From: an uncultured Campylobacter sp.
Lineage (GTDB): Bacteria; Campylobacterota; Campylobacteria; Campylobacterales; Campylobacteraceae
Direction: 5' to 3'
NCBI GenBank assembly: GCA_937965895.1
Contig: CALCKS010000192.1
Coordinates: 1-10,785 of the forward strand
DNA: 10,785 nt
In this document: one piece after another, positions 1 through 7,876 of the stretch
How the letters are laid out: each line of letters starts with the position of its first letter
How positions within the stretch are numbered: the stretch's first letter is position 1
The notes under the pieces: generated by a model
The model's database searches: none
Told to the model about the DNA's origin: nothing
The model's input: only the letters and a program-made list of their open reading frames with translations
Translations under genes and position numbers: made by a program

Positions 1-2092
1 CCCGCGCCCGTCGTAGTTCCGTCGATATTTGACGGGAACATTCCGACCCAGTATTTTTTATCAAATACGTTATTTACGTTAAATCTTAGCGTAGTTTGCT
101 TACCTAGCCACTCTTTGGTTACGTAGCGGATGCCAAGATCGGTCGTAAAGTACGCAGGCACCGCATTTACGTTGCGTTGATCGGCGTAGCGTTTGCCCGT
201 GTAGTGTAAATTTGCGCTTAGGGCTAGCTTGTTTGTATTTGGCACGACGTAGTCAAAGAGTAAATTTGACTGAACTTTGGGTTCGCCGACCACGATCTTG
301 CCCTGTGCGTAAGCTTGTTTTGCCTTTTTTAGCTTAGGCTGTATTAGTGCGACGCCGCCCATTACGCTAAGATCGCTCGTTATCTTGCCTCTGGCGGTAA
401 ACTCCATGCCTCTATTTACCTGCTCGCCTTGGATGCTATATTCGTTGTTATCGCCTAGATAGGCTATCGGGCGTTTTATCTCATAAAGCGCCGCAGATAG
501 GTCGATATCCTCTATCCTAGCCTTTGCGCCGATCTCGTATTGTTTACTTCTAAAAGGCTTTAAAACAACCGTTTCGCCGTATCTTGGATTGGTTCTTTCA
601 TAGGTATAGCTTGAGCCTGCTTGCAAGCTGTCTGCTATAAGCTTACGTTTTCGATAGGGCGATAAATAAAGCTCGCTGCGTAGCTAGTGCCGCTCTCGTC
701 GTACGTTTTTACGCCTGTTTGCTTGTTTTTGTTCTCAAAGTTGCTTCTAGCCGCGCTTAAAATAATGCTAAAGTAGTCGTTTAGCTTGATATCGTCGGCG
801 ATAGTGAGGTTTTTCATAATTGTGTCACTACTCTTATAAGCTCCGCCGCCTTTTGTTACGTGCGGATTTGAAAAGGTTTTTGGATTATATAAATTTGAGT
901 TGCCCAAATTTGCTATTCCGCCGGCGGTTTTTGCGCCGTATATCGTCCATATATATCCGTTTGACTGCACGCCGAAGTCGTGCTCTACGCCAAACGTTTC
1001 AAACTCTGTCGCGACTTTAGCAAACCAGCTTTGCACGTCAAACCTGCTTGCCGCACCGTTTCCGCCGCTAGCTGCTACGCTAAAATCGCCGTTTTGATTC
1101 GTAAATGTTTTGCTTGTGCCGTACATATCGCGGATAGCTTTTTGCCACTGATATCCGCCTTCAAAATACCAACTTTCAGTCGGCGCATATTTAAATTTAA
1201 CGCTAGCAGTCGTAGTTTTTAGGTTGCTTCCCGCCCACTCTTGCTCTAGGCCGGCTTTCGTATTTTTAGCAGCATCCGGAACGGCAAAGTTTAAAACGCC
1301 GTTTCTACCAGGCATAGAAAAGCCGCCCGGATTTCCTAGCATTTTGTGTTTGTAGTAGCTAAAATTCGTCTCGATAGTAAAATTTTCGGTTAGATAAAAA
1401 TCAAGGCCAAGGCTAGCTAAATTTCTTTCGTAGTCGCTATTTTTAGCTTGTTTAGCGCCGTCTGATTTATAAAATACGCCGCGGTATCCGACGTACTGAA
1501 ATCTATCCGAAGTATCCCAACCTATACCGAAATTTGAGCGGCTCGTATAGTCGGCCCAAAACGTATTTGAAAACGGTATCGGACGCTTTCTGGTATAGTT
1601 AAAGATGCCTGCCGGATCTTGTCCGCCGTAAAGCGAGCCTGCAAGACCGTTTTGTATCTGAAGCCCCTCAAACATATACCATAGGTATAGCCGTAGTAGA
1701 AACAGAGTAAAAGCCGTCCCAAAGTACGTTACCGATGACTGAACCCTGAAAGCCGCGAGTCTGCGGGCGGCCTACCTCGATGCCGCCTCTGGTTTGGATT
1801 TGCGCCGAAGGAAAATACTTCACCGCATCCTCAAAATCGGCCACGCCTTGGTTTTTCATAGCCTCAATCGACATCGTGTTTACCTGATAAGGCATATCAA
1901 GCACCTTTTTGCCAGCTAGCGACCGCTGGCGACTCCTTTGTTTAGTATGCCTTCGCTAATACCGCTCTCGCTGATATTATCGCCGACGCTGTTTACCTCG
2001 ACGCCTTGAAGCTTGACCGTCTCGGCCGCGTTTGCCTGCGCTGCAAACAGCGCCAAAACCGCACATGCGGCGACTGAAATTTTAACTTTCAT
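1..2092 (-). pseudogene. TonB-dependent siderophore receptor, frameshifted paralog (3' end outside window)
   Basis: This is a broken second copy of the receptor at 2499-4697. Seen: ATG at 2092 after an AAAGGGG ribosome site, a signal peptide ending ANA, then a stop at 1916-1918 after 58 codons. One base is missing near 1920 compared with the paralog. The plug resumes in another frame (1904-1668; GRPQTRGF motif, RGG, DGFY). One extra base near 1676-1679 shifts it again. The barrel then reads to a stop at 635-637, where about 10 bases are missing relative to the paralog. From about 630 to the left edge the third frame is open and matches the paralog (FRSKQYEIGAKARI, LLFDYVVPNT, TLRFNVNNVF). About 24 residues lie off-window. 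When intact it would import a TonB-powered ferric chelate. The breaks lie outside long homopolymers and one is a 10-base loss, which favours real decay. Assembly error is less likely but possible. Confidence 0.85.
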
Positions 2093-2147
2093 TCATACCC
2101 CTTTGTAAAGTGTGTTAAAATATTTATTTTTATATTTAAATAAGCCG

Positions 2148-2190
2148 ATATTACATCTTATTACTTTAATTCGCAATTTATATGTAATAT
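2148..2190. repeat. 9-bp inverted repeat upstream of the broken receptor gene
   Basis: ATATTACAT (2148-2156) and ATGTAATAT (2182-2190) are perfect inverted copies separated by 25 AT-rich bases. They lie about 56-98 bases upstream of the start codon at 2092, a usual place for an operator. The paralog's upstream region has no such pair. Chance is a real alternative in DNA this AT-rich. Confidence 0.4.
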
Positions 2191-2330
2191 ATTTTTTAAA
2201 TTTAATAAATTTATGTTTACTTTGCGGGCATCTTAGGTTAAGTTTTTGTTTTAGTCAAAATTGAGCGGATAAATACATACGAAGGCGCTAAATTTGAAAG
2301 CGGTATTGTGAGATAATTTTATATCAAGAA

Positions 2331-2359
2331 GCGTTCAAATTTGAATTAAATTTGAACGC
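2331..2359 (-). terminator. Perfect 12-bp hairpin, possible terminator of the intact receptor gene
   Basis: GCGTTCAAATTT (2331-2342) and AAATTTGAACGC (2348-2359) form a perfect stem with a 5-base loop. The hairpin lies about 140 bases beyond the stop of the intact receptor gene and in front of the broken copy. On the minus strand the stem is followed only by TTCTTGATAT, a poor U-tract, so its role as an intrinsic terminator is inferred from the stem and its position. Confidence 0.45.
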
Positions 2360-2376
2360 AATAAAGATAAGATAAA

Positions 2377-2483
2377 GTCTCGCGAGACGGCTTTAAGGCG
2401 CGAAGAAATTTTCTACCGAAGATAGAATATATAGTTTTATCGATGGAGAACATTTCTAGCTGCGTTAAAGACGCTCGCGAGGC
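2377..2483. repeat. Long imperfect palindrome (ERIC/MITE-like stem-loop element)
   Basis: The two ends are inverted copies: CTCGCGAG at 2379-2386 pairs with 2474-2481. CTTTAA at 2391-2396 pairs with 2465-2470, and CGC at 2399-2401 with 2462-2464. AGAAAT at 2404-2409 pairs with 2452-2457, and TTCT at 2411-2414 with 2447-2450. CGA at 2417-2419 can pair with 2440-2442. A few mismatches and bulges interrupt one long stem with an apical loop of about 20 bases. The element begins 16 bases after the stop of the intact receptor gene, so it would be transcribed at the 3' end of that mRNA. It could be a small non-autonomous mobile or repetitive element, or an mRNA 3' stem-loop. Its copy number in the genome cannot be seen here. 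Confidence 0.65.
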
Positions 2484-2498
2484 AAGCTCTAAATCAAA

Positions 2499-4697
2499 TT
2501 AAAATTTGACTTCAGCAGAAAGCATAAACATCCTGCTCTCGCCCAGGCTTAGCCCGTTAGCTACGCCAAGAACGCTAGCGCTGGTGCCTGCACCGTCGGC
2601 GCTTGCAGGGTACATGCCTGCCCAGTATTTCTTGTTAAATACGTTATTTACGTTAAAGCGCAAGGTGGTTTGTTTGCCCAGCATGGCGCGGCTAACGTAT
2701 CTCACGCCAAGATCCGTGACAAAAAAGCTAGGCGTAGCCTGAGTGTTTAGATCGTCGATGTACATCTTGCTTGTGTAGTGGAAATTTGCGCTAAACGCGA
2801 GCTTTTCGGTATTTGGCACTACGTAGTCAAATAGCAAATTCGAGTTTAGTTTAGGCACGCCGTTTACGACTTTGCCGTTTGCGCCTTTTAGTAGCGGATC
2901 TTTAAATTTAGAGTTTATCAGCGTAAATCCGCCTAGAACGCTTAAATTTGACGTGATTTTTCCGCCGCTCATAAACTCAAAGCCAGTATTTACCTGTTCG
3001 CCTTGGACGTCGTATCTGCCGTTACCGCCGACATAGGCGATAGGGCGCTCTATCCTAAACACCGCCGTGCTAAAGTCGATTTCGTTTATGCGAGCTTTGG
3101 CGCCTATTTCGTATTGTTTCGAGCGATACGGTTTTAGCACGCTAGTCGTACCGTCGGTGTTCGTGCCGCTGCCGCCTTGTTGCAAGCTATCGGCAAAGGT
3201 GATATAAGTGCTCACGTTTTCAACCGGTTTATATACCAGGCTCGCGCCGTAGCTAAGGCCTGATTCGTCGTATTTGGTCACGATAGGTTTTAGCTGTCTT
3301 TGCGTAGCGGTTATGACCGGGCGAGTGCGCTCTTTGATCCAGCTGTTTGAGAGGCTTAATAGCAAGCTAAAGTTATCATTTATCGTGATATCGTCTAGCA
3401 CGGAGATATTTTTCATATCGGTTGTGCTGAGTTTGTATAAATTTGAGCCTTTTTTAGAGTTTGGATGCGGGAAAATTTTAGGATCGTTGATATTTGCCGA
3501 GCCAGCTTTTGTAGTCGTGCTCAAATTTGAGTAACGATACTGCACATATCTGTATCCGTTTGCTTGCACGCTAAAGTTGTGATTTAGCCCCCAGGTATCA
3601 AAGTCCGTTACCGCCTTTAAATAGCCGCTAGGTAGGTCAAATCTATACGCCGCCGTCGCTCCGCCGCTGTGATAGGTATCGTAGTTGCCGTTTTTATCGG
3701 TGATTCTATTTACGACGCTGTGTATATGGCGATCGGCTCGCTGGAACTGATATCCGCCTTCAAAATACCAATCCTCGCTCGGAGCGTATTTAAATTTAGC
3801 GCTAGCGGTCGTCGTTTTTAAATTCATACCGCCGTATGGCTGACCAAGTCCGGGAATTTTGTTGTCCACTGGATCTGGTAACTTTAGGTCGTTTCTGATC
3901 ATGCCGTCTTTTACGTAAAGCGCAAAAAGTCCCGCAAAGCCGTGAGTGTTGTGCTCGTAGTAGCTAGCTGCGGTCTCAAACGTAAGCGACTCGGTCGGAT
4001 AAAACTCGAGCGTGATACTGGCTAGGCGGCGCTGATAGTTGCTGTCTTTTACTTGTTTTGCGCCGTCTGAGCCGTATACGACCGCGCGGTAGCCTACCTT
4101 GTCAAATTTCATCGAGCTATCCACGCCCACGCCAAAGTGCTCTCGCGAAGCGTAGTCCGCCCAGATGCTGTGCTCGTTATCTACCGGGCGTTTTCTCGTG
4201 TAGTTAAAGACGCCGACAGGATTTTGCGGGCCGTAAAGCGAGCCGGCAAGACCGTTTTGTATCTGCAAACTCTCAAACATCGCCATAGGAATCGCCGTAG
4301 TCGAGATAGCATAAAAGCCGTCCCAAAAAACGTTACCCACGACGCTACCCTCAAAGCCGCGTGTTTGCGGACGACCGACTGTGGTGCCGCCTCTCATCTG
4401 AACCTGCGCTGACGGGAAGTATTTCACCGCCTCCTCAAAGCCAGTTACGCCTTGGTGATTCATAGTTTCTTTTGTGATTGTGCTTATCTGATACGGAGTG
4501 TCTAGCACCTTTTTGCCAGCTAGGATACCGTTTTGCACGTTTTTGGTTAGGATGCCTTCGCTGATACCGCTCTCGCTGATGTTATCGCCGACGCTGTTTA
4601 TCTCGACGCCTTCTAGCTTAACCGTATCTGCGGCATTTGCTTGCGCTGCAAATAGCGCCAAAACCACACATGCGGCAACTGAAAATTTCACTCTCAT
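2499..4697 (-). CDS. TonB-dependent siderophore receptor, outer membrane (intact)
   Basis: A 732-residue outer-membrane gated channel that should bind a ferric chelate outside the cell and pass it to the periplasm using TonB/ExbBD energy. Residues 1-22 are a signal peptide with a likely cut after ANA. A short TonB-box-like stretch follows (VKLEGVEI, about 27-34). The plug domain spans roughly 60-170, with LDTPYQIS, VKYFPSAQ, GRPQTRGF (108-115), WDGFY, and LYGPQNPVG...KRP (154-171), features of the siderophore-receptor subfamily. The rest is beta-barrel, with FNVNNVFNKKYW near the end and a terminal Phe as usual for outer-membrane barrels. The start follows AAGGAG at good spacing. No uptake genes (ABC transporter, TonB) lie nearby, so the substrate is unknown; a hydroxamate-type ligand would be a guess. 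The broken copy downstream is its paralog. Confidence 0.92.
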   Translation of the reverse strand: MRVKFSVAACVVLALFAAQANAADTVKLEGVEINSVGDNISESGISEGILTKNVQNGILAGKKVLDTPYQISTITKETMNHQGVTGFEEAVKYFPSAQVQMRGGTTVGRPQTRGFEGSVVGNVFWDGFYAISTTAIPMAMFESLQIQNGLAGSLYGPQNPVGVFNYTRKRPVDNEHSIWADYASREHFGVGVDSSMKFDKVGYRAVVYGSDGAKQVKDSNYQRRLASITLEFYPTESLTFETAASYYEHNTHGFAGLFALYVKDGMIRNDLKLPDPVDNKIPGLGQPYGGMNLKTTTASAKFKYAPSEDWYFEGGYQFQRADRHIHSVVNRITDKNGNYDTYHSGGATAAYRFDLPSGYLKAVTDFDTWGLNHNFSVQANGYRYVQYRYSNLSTTTKAGSANINDPKIFPHPNSKKGSNLYKLSTTDMKNISVLDDITINDNFSLLLSLSNSWIKERTRPVITATQRQLKPIVTKYDESGLSYGASLVYKPVENVSTYITFADSLQQGGSGTNTDGTTSVLKPYRSKQYEIGAKARINEIDFSTAVFRIERPIAYVGGNGRYDVQGEQVNTGFEFMSGGKITSNLSVLGGFTLINSKFKDPLLKGANGKVVNGVPKLNSNLLFDYVVPNTEKLAFSANFHYTSKMYIDDLNTQATPSFFVTDLGVRYVSRAMLGKQTTLRFNVNNVFNKKYWAGMYPASADGAGTSASVLGVANGLSLGESRMFMLSAEVKF

Positions 4698-4928
4698 TTA
4701 GACTCCTTTTTGGTTTTATGCTACATTTGCATAATGCGCGTATGTTATAAATTGTTTACTTAATACCAAATTAAAATTTTATATCTATATAATTTATGTT
4801 AGTATATTTTTTAATTTTTTTCGGATATTTTTTTGGTTAAATTTGAAATTTATAAACACCCGATTAACATCTTTGTAAGTCATAGTTAAGTAAAATCGCC
4901 CTTTAAATTTAACTCGGGAAAGGGAAAA
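4698..4928. promoter_or_regulatory. Divergent promoter region between receptor gene and ftsW
   Basis: This 231-base AT-rich gap must drive the receptor gene leftward and ftsW rightward. Possible -10 boxes are TATAAC on the minus strand (4744-4749) and TAAAAT on the plus strand (4891-4896, 33 bases before the ftsW ATG). Neither has a convincing -35 box, which is normal for Campylobacter sigma-70 promoters with T-rich upstream DNA. I could not find a clear Fur box, although an iron-uptake gene of this kind would be expected to have one. Confidence 0.4.
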
Positions 4929-6089
4929 ATGCAGGCGGATAAGTGGATATTTTACTCTTGCGTCGCGCTCATTGCTATAGGTATCGTTTTTTCGCTATCC
5001 TTGCCCGTTTTTACCGTGCTTTTCTTCAACTACGAGCCTTATCATTTTTTTATCAGACAGCTTGTTGTGGGGGCGATCGGGATATTTTTGATGTGGGGCA
5101 TTTCGCGGCTTGACCCTGATAAATCCATGGTCTGGATCGGCTTTTGTCTGTTTGGATTTTGCGCTATCGCGATGGGAGCTATGCACGCGCTACCTAGCTC
5201 GCTGGTTACCGATGCGGGCGGCGCAAAGCGCTGGATACGCTTGCCGGGCTTTTCTCTAGCGCCTGTTGAGTTTTTTAAGATCGGTTTCGTTTACTTTTTG
5301 GCATGGAGTTTTGCACGCAAGATCGACGGTAGCAAAAAGAGCCTAAAGCAGGAATTTAAGCTCATTTTGCCTTATATGTTTTTGTTTTTGATAGCCGTTT
5401 ATCTCATTGCCATCCTTCAAAACGACCTCGGTCAGGTCGTCGTTTTGGCGCTTACGCTTATCGTTATGATGCTTTTTGCCGGTACTAGCAAGCGGCTTTT
5501 CGTCATCGGTATGGCGGGTGCTTCAGTGCTTGCTTTCGTGGCTATTTTTACGTCAGAACACCGAATTTTGCGTATAAAATCATGGTGGGGCACGGTGCAA
5601 AACATGGTTCTTTCGCTAATGCCCGAAAATATGGCAAATATGTTTCGCGTCGAGGGCGTGCCGGAGCCGTATCAGATCTCACACTCGCTAAATGCGATAA
5701 AGCACGGCGGATTTTTCGGCGAGGGGCTGGGAGCTGGCGTGTTTAAGCTCGGATTTTTGAGCGAAGTGCACACGGACTTCGTACTTGCCGGTATCGCCGA
5801 GGAGGTTGGGGTGCTCGGGATACTTATCATCACGTCGCTTCTTTTGATTTTGCTTTTCCGCATCTTTCGCGTCTCGTCAAGGAGTGAAAATAAGGTCTAT
5901 CACCTCTTTACGCTCGGCGTCGGGCTTCTTATCTCGTTTTCGTTTATCATGAACTCATACGGCATCACCTCAATCACGCCTATCAAAGGCATCGCCGTAC
6001 CGTTTCTAAGCTACGGCGGTAGCTCGATCCTGGCGCTTTGTATAGGAGTCGGCATGGTGCTAATGGTGAGTAAAAAGGTAAAAGATTGA
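4929..6089 (+). CDS. ftsW: Peptidoglycan glycosyltransferase FtsW (SEDS family)
   Basis: A 386-residue polytopic membrane protein that polymerises lipid II into glycan strands at the septum together with its class B PBP partner. SEDS landmarks are GGAKRWI (97-103), QNDLGQ (164-169), the YQISHSL/GGFFGEGLG region (248-268), HTDFVLAG (281-288) and PIKGIAVPFLSYGGSS (351-366). D283 in HTDF aligns with E. coli FtsW D297, the proposed catalytic aspartate. The usual QPSE after the RWI motif is APVE here (111-114). The start has AAAGGG just upstream and opens directly into a membrane segment. RodA is the alternative paralog; the immediately downstream murG favours FtsW, as in C. jejuni. Confidence 0.92.
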   Translation: MQADKWIFYSCVALIAIGIVFSLSLPVFTVLFFNYEPYHFFIRQLVVGAIGIFLMWGISRLDPDKSMVWIGFCLFGFCAIAMGAMHALPSSLVTDAGGAKRWIRLPGFSLAPVEFFKIGFVYFLAWSFARKIDGSKKSLKQEFKLILPYMFLFLIAVYLIAILQNDLGQVVVLALTLIVMMLFAGTSKRLFVIGMAGASVLAFVAIFTSEHRILRIKSWWGTVQNMVLSLMPENMANMFRVEGVPEPYQISHSLNAIKHGGFFGEGLGAGVFKLGFLSEVHTDFVLAGIAEEVGVLGILIITSLLLILLFRIFRVSSRSENKVYHLFTLGVGLLISFSFIMNSYGITSITPIKGIAVPFLSYGGSSILALCIGVGMVLMVSKKVKD

Positions 6090-6138
6090 GCTTAAATTTG
6101 AATTGCGACGCAAATTTAAACGCCCGAAACTAAACGAC

Positions 6139-6153
6139 AAGGAGCAAAATTTG
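6139..6153 (+). promoter_or_regulatory. Ribosome binding site deciding the murG start
   Basis: AAGGAG at 6139-6144, a six-base spacer CAAAAT, then TTG at 6151. The other in-frame TTG codons (6103, 6187, 6250) have no comparable Shine-Dalgarno sequence. The 12-base word GAGCAAAATTTG containing this start recurs 36 bases later (6178-6189), but there the upstream sequence is AAAAAGAG and makes a weaker site. Confidence 0.55.
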
Positions 6154-7287
6154 ACGTCTGAAAATCTACAAGAAAAAGAGCAAAATTTGGCTGAAATTTT
6201 GCCGTCAAATTTGACTAACGGCGAAGCCCAAAACAAAACCGAAAGTAGTTTGCAAAACGGCACTATCGTTATCTGTGGCGGCGGCACTGGCGGACACCTG
6301 GCTGTCGCAAAAGCTCTAAACGAGGAGTTAGTTTCGCGCGGATGTAGGACGGTATTTGTAGGATCAAGCAGCGGACAGGATAAAATGTGGTTTGAAAACG
6401 ACGCCGCATTTAGCGAGAAATTTTTCCTGCCTAGCAGCGGAGTCGTAAACAAAAAGGGGCTAGGTAAGCTTTTTTCGCTTTTTAATATCCTAAAGTTAGC
6501 CTTTAAATGCCGAAAAATTTTTAAGACTTATGCCGTAAAAGCCGTCGTTAGCGTGGGCGGATACAGCGCAGCGCCTGCGGCATTTGCGGCCATCATCTCG
6601 CGCACGCCGCTTTTTATCCACGAGCAAAACGCAGTGATAGGCAACCTAAACAAGCTCTTAAAACCGCTCGCAAAGGGCTTTTTTAGCTCGTATTTTAAGC
6701 CTGTTTTTAGCTATCCCGTCGCGGAGAGATTTTTTAGCGCAACTAGGCTTCGCAGCGAGCTAAAAACAGTGATATTTTTAGGCGGTTCACAAGGTGCTGC
6801 GGCAATAAATTCGCTAGCTTTAAAGCTAGCTCCAGTATTCAAACAAAAAGGCGTAAAAATCATCCATCAATGCGGCAAAAACTCGCTTGAGAGTTTGCAA
6901 GAGGAGTACAAAAAACTAGGCCTTGCTGGCGAGGAACTCGATCTTTTTGACTTTGATCCTAAAATAGAGCTTAAGATGAGCCGTGCCGATCTAGCGATAA
7001 GCCGCGCAGGGGCGGGCACGCTGTGGGAGCTCACGGCAAATGCACTGCCTAGTGTATTCGTGCCTTATCCTTATGCCGCAAACAACCATCAGGTATTTAA
7101 TGCGAAATTTCTCGTGGATCAAAATTTGGCCAAATTTTGCTTTCAAAAAGGCGGCGAGATCGATGCGGACGAGATGCTAAATTTGATAAACGAGATGGAT
7201 ATAGCGCAAATTTCAAGCCAGCTTTCTAGGCAGATAGATAATGGCGGCGCGGAAAAAATAGCGGATGAAATTTTAAAAGATATTTAA
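6151..7287 (+). CDS. murG: UDP-GlcNAc:undecaprenyl-PP-MurNAc-pentapeptide GlcNAc transferase MurG
   Basis: This GT28-family enzyme adds GlcNAc to lipid I to make lipid II on the inner face of the membrane, the substrate for FtsW. Counting from TTG at 6151: GGGTGGHLAVA (first G-loop, about 42-52), SVGGYSAAP (second G-loop), HEQNAVIGNLN, FLGGSQGAA, SRAGAGTLWEL (UDP-GlcNAc site) and PYPYAANNHQ. I chose TTG 6151 because AAGGAG (6139-6144) sits six bases before it. The frame is open further upstream, and TTG at 6103, 6187 or 6250 are other options; conserved MurG sequence begins only at about 6259. Any start upstream of 6250 leaves a low-complexity N-terminal tail unusual for MurG. It follows ftsW by about 60 bases and is probably cotranscribed. 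Confidence 0.93.
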   Translation: MTSENLQEKEQNLAEILPSNLTNGEAQNKTESSLQNGTIVICGGGTGGHLAVAKALNEELVSRGCRTVFVGSSSGQDKMWFENDAAFSEKFFLPSSGVVNKKGLGKLFSLFNILKLAFKCRKIFKTYAVKAVVSVGGYSAAPAAFAAIISRTPLFIHEQNAVIGNLNKLLKPLAKGFFSSYFKPVFSYPVAERFFSATRLRSELKTVIFLGGSQGAAAINSLALKLAPVFKQKGVKIIHQCGKNSLESLQEEYKKLGLAGEELDLFDFDPKIELKMSRADLAISRAGAGTLWELTANALPSVFVPYPYAANNHQVFNAKFLVDQNLAKFCFQKGGEIDADEMLNLINEMDIAQISSQLSRQIDNGGAEKIADEILKDI

Positions 7288-7320
7288 ATTTACGGCAGAG
7301 TGTTAAATTTAAATATCTTT
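7276..7320. terminator. Perfect 17-bp inverted repeat across the murG stop codon
   Basis: AAAGATATTTAAATTTA (7276-7292) and its exact reverse complement (7304-7320) flank an 11-base loop. The left arm contains the murG stop codon. The region lies between the convergent ends of murG and the minus-strand gene at 7411, so a bidirectional terminator is plausible. The stem is almost wholly A/T, and only CTTTGG follows on the plus strand, so intrinsic termination is not certain. Confidence 0.5.
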
Positions 7321-7410
7321 GGATTAATGCAAATTTGAAAATATGATTAAATTCGCCGCAGCTTAAGCGCGCTAAATTTGTAAAAATTGCAATATAAAAA
7401 AGCAAAAAGA

Positions 7411-7779
7411 TTAGTTTATAAAATTCGCTTTCAACTCTCGCAGCTCGTAAACCAGATAGTGATACACGAGCTTGCCGGTTTGCAGGCTTTGGCCGCTAAA
7501 AACGGGCTCTATCATCGCAGCGATCTTGTCGCAAACGCTTATTATCTCGGCTAAAAGTAGCTGATCGCCTCTGCTTTTTGCTAAAAAACAGAATAAAGTA
7601 AAAAATTTATACGCCATCTTAAACTCGCCCAAAATCACGTTTGAGATGATGCTAGCCTGCATTTTTAGTATCTTATCTAGTCTTGATTGCGCTTTGAGCA
7701 GCTCGGCAAGTTGCGCTTTTACGGCGCGCAGACGAGCCGCGTCTTTGTCAAAGAAGCTTCGTCTTTTGTATTTTTGCAT
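7411..7779 (-). CDS. Hypothetical helical protein, or 3' fragment of the frameshifted gene
   Basis: Taken alone from ATG 7779 this frame gives 122 residues: a basic, helical first half (KYKRRSFFDKDAARLRAVK, LAELLKAQSRLDKILKMQ) and a second half rich in hydrophobic helix (YKFFTLFCFLAK, LLLAEIISVCDKIAAMI). No motif is recognised. The frame stays open upstream of the ATG with protein-like sequence (DITELLQAQSAI), and I see no good ribosome site before 7779. Both points suggest it is the end of a longer gene, not an independent one. Confidence 0.45.
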   Translation of the reverse strand: MQKYKRRSFFDKDAARLRAVKAQLAELLKAQSRLDKILKMQASIISNVILGEFKMAYKFFTLFCFLAKSRGDQLLLAEIISVCDKIAAMIEPVFSGQSLQTGKLVYHYLVYELRELKANFIN

Positions 7780-7876
7780 GATAGCACTTTGAGCTTGCAG
7801 GAGCTCGGTTATATCTTTGATATTTTTTTGCGGCGACTTAGAGTTTGTAATTTGCCATTATGCTTATGCTGTTTTT

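Noticed and set aside
820..1222. Plus-strand open frames inside the broken receptor gene
   Set aside because: They lie antisense to clear receptor sequence and have no recognisable protein features or ribosome sites.
2204..2215. Many AAATTTGA/TCAAATTT words and palindromes such as GTCAAATTTGAC as possible operator sites
   Set aside because: The word occurs in genes and gaps throughout the window, so single copies carry no information about regulation here.
2346..2503. Open frames on both strands across the palindromic element, including a 35-residue minus-strand frame from ATG 2453
   Set aside because: No convincing ribosome site, and the frame follows the inverted arms of the palindrome; it is better explained as a by-product of the repeat than as a gene.
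4717..4733. TATGC/GCATA inverted repeat in the receptor gene leader
   Set aside because: Only five base pairs around a seven-base loop; expected by chance in this composition.
4698..4928. Possible Fur box upstream of the intact receptor
   Set aside because: I looked for TGATAAT-type inverted hexamers; the AT-rich stretches (for example around 4745-4770) do not give a convincing match, so no site is called.
6060..6452. Minus-strand open frame of 130 codons over the start of murG
   Set aside because: It is antisense to conserved MurG motifs and reads as low-complexity sequence; a shadow of the coding strand.
7823..7829. Seven-A tract as a phase-variation switch
   Set aside because: Campylobacter phase variation usually uses longer G or C tracts, and two further shifts must also be corrected for the frame to be restored; kept only as one explanation for the frameshifted gene.
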